64,000 nt of DNA, taken from contig UCKU01000017.1 in assembly GCA_900473185.1 (NCBI GenBank), positions 95,245 through 159,244 on the forward strand, in the 5' to 3' direction. Source of the stretch: Hyphomicrobiales bacterium. GTDB taxonomy: Bacteria; Pseudomonadota; Alphaproteobacteria; Rhizobiales; Rhizobiaceae. Of this stretch, positions 59,353 through 64,000 are shown piece after piece. How positions within the stretch are numbered: the first letter of the stretch is position 1; the number at the start of each line of letters is the position of its first letter. Made by a program: the position numbers and the translations under genes. The notes below the pieces were generated by a model. It did not search any database, was not told where the DNA came from, and worked only from the letters and a program-made list of their open reading frames with translations.

Positions 59353-59386
59353 CGAAGGGCATCGCGTTGTCACGCGATGCCCTTCG
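59353..59386. terminator. Strong 14-bp hairpin between tsf and pyrH
   Basis: CGAAGGGCATCGCG (59353-59366) pairs perfectly with CGCGATGCCCTTCG (59373-59386), loop of 6 bases. On the minus strand the stem is followed by TGTATCG, not a T-run; on the plus strand GGTTTTCCC follows. It fits attenuation or RNA processing better than efficient termination. Confidence 0.55.
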
Positions 59387-59410
59387 GTTTTCCCAAATAT
59401 GGCAGCAAGA

Positions 59411-60337
59411 TCAGCCCTTGGCGACAGCAGCAACTTCAGCTGCGAAGTCGGTCGCTTCCTTCTCGACGCCTTCGCCGAGGAGCAGGCGAGCCATGCCCAC
59501 GACTTCGATCGCTGCGCCGGCTTCCTTTTCGGCTGCCTTGACCGCAGCGCCAACCGTCAGGTCAGGGTTGATAACGAAAGCCTGCGAGAGAAGAGCGACT
59601 TCCTCGAAGAACTTGCGCATGCGGCCTTCGACCATCTTTTCGATGATGGCTTCCGGCTTGCCGGATTCGCGGGACTGCTCGATGAAGACGTTGCGTTCGC
59701 GCTCGGCGACTGCGGCATCGACTTCTTCAGCACGGATCGCCAGCGGATTGGTGGCAGCAATGTGCATGGCGACCTGGCGGCCGAGCGACGTCAGGACGAC
59801 CTTGTCGCCGACCGACTTCAGCGCAACGAGAACGCCGAGCTTGCCGATGCCATCGCCGGCAGCGTTGTGTATGTAGGTCGCAACGACACCGTGCTCGACT
59901 TCGAGCTTGGCCGCACGACGCAGCGTCATGTTCTCGCCGATGGTTGCGATCGCTTCCTTGATGGTGTCGGCAACCGGCTTGCCGGATGCCGGGTAGGTCG
60001 CAGCCGAAATGGCTTCAACCGTGCCGTCGGTGGAAAGCGCAACTTCGGCGATGCCGCGAGCGAGATCCTGGAAGGCATCGTTACGGGCAACGAAGTCGGT
60101 TTCGGAGTTGAGCTCGATGACAACGGCCTTGTGACCGGCGCCAGCAATGGCGACCAGACCTTCGGCAGCGGCGCGGCCCGACTTCTTGTCGGCCTTGGAG
60201 ATGCCCTTGGCGCGCAGCCAGTCGATCGCGGCTTCGATATCGCCGTTGGTCTCGGTCAGCGCCTTCTTGCAGTCCATCATCCCTGCGCCAGACTTTTCGC
60301 GCAGTTCCTTCACCAGTGCAGCCGTAATCTCGGTCAT
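59411..60337 (-). CDS. tsf: Elongation factor Ts
   Basis: The 308-residue guanine-nucleotide exchange factor for EF-Tu has an N-terminal UBA-like domain with '[18 protein letters not shown]' (signature 1). A core follows with '[20 protein letters not shown]' (signature 2) and a C-terminal helix pair. Length and order are standard. It follows rpsB, with a predicted terminator and hairpin in between. Confidence 0.98.
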   Translation of the reverse strand: MTEITAALVKELREKSGAGMMDCKKALTETNGDIEAAIDWLRAKGISKADKKSGRAAAEGLVAIAGAGHKAVVIELNSETDFVARNDAFQDLARGIAEVALSTDGTVEAISAATYPASGKPVADTIKEAIATIGENMTLRRAAKLEVEHGVVATYIHNAAGDGIGKLGVLVALKSVGDKVVLTSLGRQVAMHIAATNPLAIRAEEVDAAVAERERNVFIEQSRESGKPEAIIEKMVEGRMRKFFEEVALLSQAFVINPDLTVGAAVKAAEKEAGAAIEVVGMARLLLGEGVEKEATDFAAEVAAVAKG

Positions 60338-60487
60338 AAGCTTCCTCTTGTCGGTTTATACGGTGGCCCGCAGCGCGCGGCGCGGCACCGGATTGAGGCA
60401 CGAAATGTACCTGTATGTATGACAGCGTTATGAAGACGCGTCATAACAGAATTCATAGGGGCAAAAGCAGGTCACAGCTTCCGCCTG

Positions 60488-60536
60488 AAAAAGGGCAAGG
60501 CCGCCGAACTTCCAGGAGTCGCGAGCGGCCTTTCCC
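60488..60536 (-). terminator. Intrinsic terminator between rpsB and tsf
   Basis: On the minus strand GGGAAAGGCCGC and GCGGCCTTGCCC pair over 12 bases (one mismatch) around a 20-base loop, followed by TTTTT. It likely gives partial termination after rpsB so that S2 exceeds EF-Ts. Confidence 0.68.
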
Positions 60537-60552
60537 AATCTCTGCAAGCTTG

Positions 60553-60573
60553 GGCGGAGTTTTTTGCTCCGCC
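60553..60573. other. Hairpin just after the rpsB stop codon
   Basis: GGCGGAG and CTCCGCC form a perfect 7-bp stem with a 7-base T-rich loop, 9 bases past the rpsB stop. No T-run follows on the minus strand. It may protect the rpsB mRNA 3' end ahead of the terminator at 60488-60536. Confidence 0.45.
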
Positions 60574-60581
60574 TGCTTTTA

Positions 60582-61349
60582 TCAGGCTTCGGTCGCCTCA
60601 TCGAGCGCCGGCTCGAACGGAGCTTCCGCAGAAGCGCCGAGGTCGCGGCCCGATCCGCTCTGCTGACGGGCAATACCGTCAATGGCAGCGCGGGCGATCA
60701 GGTCGCAGTAGAGAGCGATGGCGCGCGAAGCGTCGTCGTTGCCCGGGATCGGATAGTCGATCAGGTCCGGATCGCAGTTCGAGTCGATGATGGCGACGAC
60801 CGGAATGCCGAGGCGCTTGGCTTCGTCGATCGCGATCTTTTCCTTGTTGGTGTCGATGATGAACATCAGGTCCGGCGTGCCGCCCATGTCCTTGATACCA
60901 CCGAGGGCCTTGTCGAGCTTTTCGCGCTCGCGCTCGAGGTTCAGGCGTTCCTTCTTGGAGTAGCCGGACTGCTCAGAAGACAGAATTTCGTCGAGCTTGC
61001 GCAGGCGCTGGATCGAGTTGGAGATCGTCTTCCAGTTCGTCATCATGCCGCCGAGCCAACGCGAGTTGACGTAGTACTGCGCAGAACGCTTGGCCGAGTC
61101 AGCGATCAGCTCGGAAGCCTGACGCTTGGTGCCAACGAAGAGAACGCGGCCGCCACGAGCAACGGTGTCGGACACGACCTGCAGGGCGCGCGACAGCATC
61201 GGAACGGTCTGAGCCAGGTCGATGATGTGGATGTTGTTACGATCGCCGAAAATGTACGGCTTCATCTTCGGGTTCCAGCGGTGAGTCTGGTGACCGAAGT
61301 GGACGCCGGCTTCCAGAAGCTGGCGCATAGAAAAATCAGGCAATGCCAT
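60582..61349 (-). CDS. rpsB: 30S ribosomal protein S2
   Basis: The 255-residue small-subunit protein carries '[20 protein letters not shown]' at the N-terminus and the central '[16 protein letters not shown]' and '[20 protein letters not shown]' motifs. A short acidic C-terminal tail (Ala/Glu-rich) follows, common in alphaproteobacteria. It heads the translation and lipid cluster running leftwards to lpxB. Confidence 0.98.
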   Translation of the reverse strand: MALPDFSMRQLLEAGVHFGHQTHRWNPKMKPYIFGDRNNIHIIDLAQTVPMLSRALQVVSDTVARGGRVLFVGTKRQASELIADSAKRSAQYYVNSRWLGGMMTNWKTISNSIQRLRKLDEILSSEQSGYSKKERLNLEREREKLDKALGGIKDMGGTPDLMFIIDTNKEKIAIDEAKRLGIPVVAIIDSNCDPDLIDYPIPGNDDASRAIALYCDLIARAAIDGIARQQSGSGRDLGASAEAPFEPALDEATEA

Positions 61350-61476
61350 GCCTTGTTACTCCTTTTCCGGTTGAACCTCCGCAAGGCGAACAGCATCCTC
61401 TTCGAAGATGCCACCGGGCGGAAAAGCCGGATTTCTCCCGGACGATCCCATGCCTTACGTGTGGAATGCGCGTGGC

Positions 61477-61504
61477 CTTACATTCGATTTGCCGCAAAAG
61501 CAAG
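61477..61504 (-). promoter_or_regulatory. Candidate promoter of rpsB
   Basis: On the minus strand CTTGCT and TGTAAG are spaced by 16 bases, about 130 bases before the rpsB start. This would leave a long 5' leader in which S2 autoregulation could act. The match is modest. Confidence 0.32.
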
Positions 61505-61572
61505 GCTTGCGCCAAAAAATCTGACGAGAACGGACGAATGAGCCGCGCCGTCAATATATAGGCGTCGCCGGC

Positions 61573-62676
61573 TCAGCTTGCCAGCATGTTCAGCAGCGAG
61601 AGCATGACGCCAGCATCCGGGATCGGCAACACGGCATCGATCTCGGCCGACAGCAGACCGGCGATGGGGCCTTTGGTATCGCCGGTCACGGTGCCGAGCG
61701 GCCCGCGAAAACCGTGTTTGGCCCAGGCAAGCTCCTGCAGCTTTGCGCTCGTCAGCGCTTCGATCAGACGTTCGACCGTTTCATCCACTACGATCAGCGG
61801 ATGGGCCGAATAGACGGTCGGGCGCGGGTAGAGGACAACGGGCTTGGCGCCCTGCCCCGACTGGATGCGGTTCCATCGGTTGGCATCGGCAAGCGCCCAT
61901 TCGACGAGTTGATTCTCGTAACCGACAATCATCGGTTCGCCGCCGAGGCCGCCTGCCAGATACTGGTCGAACAGCTTGCCTGACGATGGCGACTTGAAAC
62001 CCATATTACGGAAGATCGACTGCACCTTGCCGCCATATTGGGCGAGATCATCCGATGTCGCGACATTGCCGCTGAAGAGGCTGAGTGCCAGACCCGAGAA
62101 CATGAAGCCCGAATTCGACCGGTTCGGATCGGTGGAGACGATGCGCGCCCGGCCGTAGAGCGCATTGACGCCAAGTTTCGACCAATCCGTCCCGGCAAGG
62201 ATGGCATCAAGCAGCGCCTTCAGGTCGAGCTGGTGATGGCCGTTGATTACCGTCACGAGGCCCGATTTGATCAGCCCGTCCACGACCGGCTGCCACGTAT
62301 AGACAACGACAGGCGTGTTCAGCATGACCCTGTCATCGCGGATCTTCACACCGTTCTGACGGGCGATATCCACCATGATGGAGGAGGACGGCCAAAGAAA
62401 TTGCGGGTTCTGCGAAAGCAAGGCCTGCTCGCGAACCATTTCGACCGAGCCGGCGACGCGACTGTCGATCGAGAGGCCGTAGCCCTTGATAGCGTCGACG
62501 ACGTCGGGGTCGGCAAGGAAAGCCTCCTTCTCGCCGCCAATGAAGCCAAACAGCTTTGTGCGCGTACCCAGCAGACCCTGCAGTTCCGGCCTGTCGCGGA
62601 CGGCGAAATAGCCGCCCGTGCCGGCAATACCGGTGGCGAGCAGTCCAACTCCAAAGGCGCGGCGGGAAAGGGCCAT
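61573..62676 (-). CDS. Tat-signal solute-binding-like protein in a vWA/XpaC cluster
   Basis: The 367-residue protein begins with a twin-arginine-like signal or anchor (MALSRRAFGVGLLATGIAGT) and then a type II periplasmic-binding-like fold: 'RVAGSVEMVREQALLSQNP', 'VVYTWQPVVDGLIKSGLVTV', a region with 'NRSNSGFMFSGLALSLFSGN', and 'GEPMIVGYENQLVEWALAD'. It probably binds an oxyanion or other ligand outside the cytoplasmic membrane. It shares one base with the XpaC-like gene upstream (TGATG). I do not recognise a specific named family, and its role in the cluster is inference. Confidence 0.7.
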   Translation of the reverse strand: MALSRRAFGVGLLATGIAGTGGYFAVRDRPELQGLLGTRTKLFGFIGGEKEAFLADPDVVDAIKGYGLSIDSRVAGSVEMVREQALLSQNPQFLWPSSSIMVDIARQNGVKIRDDRVMLNTPVVVYTWQPVVDGLIKSGLVTVINGHHQLDLKALLDAILAGTDWSKLGVNALYGRARIVSTDPNRSNSGFMFSGLALSLFSGNVATSDDLAQYGGKVQSIFRNMGFKSPSSGKLFDQYLAGGLGGEPMIVGYENQLVEWALADANRWNRIQSGQGAKPVVLYPRPTVYSAHPLIVVDETVERLIEALTSAKLQELAWAKHGFRGPLGTVTGDTKGPIAGLLSAEIDAVLPIPDAGVMLSLLNMLAS

Positions 62677-63293
62677 CAGCGTCCGAGATCCTCTTTGAGC
62701 GATGCCTGGATGAGGCGCAGGTCGGTATCGAGCGTGCCGAGCTCAGCATCAACAAGGCTGTCGGCATAATGAACGAAGGCATCCTCGAGCTTCACCAGCA
62801 CGGCGCGTACGTCCTCCAACTGCTTGACGTCAGGCGCGCGTTTCGCCTCGATCACCGCAAATCCCTCGGCGACTTCGGCAGCACGCGGCAGATAGTAGCT
62901 GAGGAAGCGGCGTACGGAATTGGCACTTTCCGGCCTCGCCTCCACCTTGCGGAAGACATCGGCGGCGATTTCCGCCAGGTGGCGTACGCGCGCTGCCGTC
63001 TGCTTGTCGGCGATATCGTCCGCGGCCGTCCCCAGCCTTTGTGCGGCGGGCACAGCCCCTTCCAGCAACTCTCTCGCGAAGGCAACGCGACCGCGGCCGA
63101 TCACCTTGATATCGAGACCTTCGAAAAGCCTGCGCGGCGCCAGAAGGAAAACGAGGCCGGCAAAAACCAGAAGGCCGACGACGGCGGCAATCCAGAACGG
63201 CATGCCGGCGGCAAACGTCAGGACGGGGACGAGAATGGCCGTGACCACTCCCGCCACGATCCAGTTGCCGTCATTGCCGAGCCAGTTGCGCAT
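62676..63293 (-). CDS. XpaC-like membrane protein
   Basis: The 205-residue protein has two hydrophobic segments near the N-terminus (about 11-28 and 32-50). It continues with a cytoplasmic helical domain containing 'AVPAAQRLGTAADDIADKQT' and 'SVRRFLSYYLPRAAEVAEGF', the pattern of the XpaC (5-bromo-4-chloroindolyl phosphate hydrolysis) family. XpaC genes usually accompany telA-type toxic-anion-resistance genes. The start MRNWLG was chosen since upstream in-frame residues look like antisense of the vWA gene. It overlaps the solute-binding-like gene by one base. Confidence 0.8.
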   Translation of the reverse strand: MRNWLGNDGNWIVAGVVTAILVPVLTFAAGMPFWIAAVVGLLVFAGLVFLLAPRRLFEGLDIKVIGRGRVAFARELLEGAVPAAQRLGTAADDIADKQTAARVRHLAEIAADVFRKVEARPESANSVRRFLSYYLPRAAEVAEGFAVIEAKRAPDVKQLEDVRAVLVKLEDAFVHYADSLVDAELGTLDTDLRLIQASLKEDLGR

Positions 63294-63300
63294 GCCGGTC

Positions 63301-64000
63301 CTAGTTGTAGCCGCGGGCGGTACGGAATGCCGCCGCAAGGTCCGACCGGCCATCGAAGACACGTGCCGCGGTCGCTGCCGCCAGACTGTCGAGCTGGGTC
63401 TTGTCCGCATCACCGAAGGTAATGCCGAAGATCGGCACGCGTGGTTCCATCGCGTTCCAATCGCTCATGAAAGCCGCACTCTGGTCATCGGATCTGCCGT
63501 CGGTCATGATGATGATCGCCGGCAGATAATTGGACAGGTCTGCGGTTTTCGCCATCTGCTGGAGCGCACTTTCGGCGCAGGCATACATATTGGTGCCGCC
63601 GCCGGCATGCTGACCGGAAACTGCGTTGAGAAGCCCCTGCTGCTCCATCGTGTCACCCGAAGCCGAAAAGATATCGCGGACATTGGCATCGAAGGGAATG
63701 ACGAAGATGCGGTCGGCCGGCGACCACTGCACCAGCACCTTGCTGGCCTCCTCGGGCGTGAAGAGGAAGCGCATCGCCTGCTGCAGACTGTTCTCGCCGT
63801 CCCCCTGCATCGAGCCGGAGAAATCGAGGCAGAGCGCCGTCAGTGACGGTTTGCGCAGTGCAGCCTGATAGAGCGTGAGCGCCTGGCGGATCACTGTCGG
63901 TTCCGGCATACGGATCGCGGTCACCAGTTTGGCCGGATCGAAATTCCAGCTCGGCTCCGGCTCAGCGGTGACGCTGCCAAGCGGCAGGCGGCGACCGGTT
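63301..64000 (-). CDS. von Willebrand factor A domain protein (partial, runs off the window)
   Basis: The visible 3' part covers a vWA domain with a complete MIDAS: 'CLDFSGSMQG' (DxSxS), 'GGGTNMYA' (Thr) and 'IIMTDGRSDD' (Asp). The frame is still open at position 64000 with residues ending ...NFDPAKLVTAIRMPEPTV, so the gene starts beyond the right edge. Similar alphaproteobacterial proteins carry an N-terminal solute-binding-like or TM part. It is followed 7 bases later by the XpaC-like gene. It probably binds a metal and scaffolds a membrane complex. The exact partner is unknown. Confidence 0.82.
   Translation of the reverse strand, partial: TGRRLPLGSVTAEPEPSWNFDPAKLVTAIRMPEPTVIRQALTLYQAALRKPSLTALCLDFSGSMQGDGENSLQQAMRFLFTPEEASKVLVQWSPADRIFVIPFDANVRDIFSASGDTMEQQGLLNAVSGQHAGGGTNMYACAESALQQMAKTADLSNYLPAIIIMTDGRSDDQSAAFMSDWNAMEPRVPIFGITFGDADKTQLDSLAAATAARVFDGRSDLAAAFRTARGYN

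Overview
The window reads as chromosomal DNA of a Rhizobiales alphaproteobacterium, most likely Rhizobium (R. etli/R. leguminosarum group or a close relative). Reasons: high GC; the block dusB(nifR3)-ntrB-ntrC-ntrY-ntrX-dat-hfq-hflX; fused ispDF; a pyruvate dehydrogenase whose E1-beta carries its own lipoyl domain; LpxI instead of LpxH in lipid A synthesis; an alphaproteobacterial GAAC-N7-GAAC SOS box before lexA; and RIME-like mosaic palindromes. This is inference from gene content, since no database search was possible. Most genes lie on the minus strand. I saw no transposase, CRISPR array, rRNA or phage structural gene.

Layout: 0-4.3 kb, a DeoR regulator, a nucleotide-pyrophosphatase/phosphodiesterase-like enzyme and a family 5 solute-binding protein, with RIME-like palindromes abutting two stop codons. 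4.5-7.2 kb, tRNA-Lys(TTT) followed by the most accessory-looking stretch: small orphan genes, an XRE regulator coupled to a small acidic protein, a tiny lipoprotein and another palindromic mosaic. 7.3-13.3 kb, ccdA, a UbiH-type hydroxylase, and the assimilatory sulfite reductase/siroheme operon cysG-DUF2849-cysI-DUF934. 13.5-25.1 kb, a nucleoside deaminase, mazG, then hflX-hfq-dat-ntrX-ntrY-ntrC-ntrB-dusB (nitrogen regulation). 25.2-30.8 kb, ispDF-pncC, a small exported protein, a COQ10-like START protein, two tandem P-loop kinases, lipA and two tandem GlsB-type membrane proteins.

30.8-39.3 kb holds pyruvate-to-acetyl-CoA and lower glycolysis genes: eno, ftsB, pdhA-pdhB-pdhC, an SGNH hydrolase, a GNAT acetyltransferase and lpdA. 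39.7-48.2 kb holds a chemoreceptor, kdsA, a VOC protein, lexA, comEC and gltA. 48.2-61.3 kb is the envelope/translation supercluster (minus strand; transcription order rpsB-tsf-pyrH-frr-uppS-cdsA-rseP-bamA-lpxD-fabZ-lpxA-lpxI-lpxB). 61.6-64 kb is a three-gene set that runs off the window: a vWA/MIDAS protein, an XpaC-like membrane protein and a Tat-type solute-binding-like protein. This resembles part of a TelA/Ter-type stress module and is the best candidate for a poorly described system here.

Functionally, lipA matures the lipoyl domains of pdhB and pdhC, and lpdA reoxidises them. kdsA and the lpx genes feed lipid A-Kdo synthesis while bamA and rseP serve outer-membrane biogenesis. ntrBC and ntrYX are two nitrogen/redox-related two-component systems, next to hfq. 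The NtrX here lacks the GAFTGA loop that NtrC keeps, so it is unlikely to activate sigma-54 promoters.
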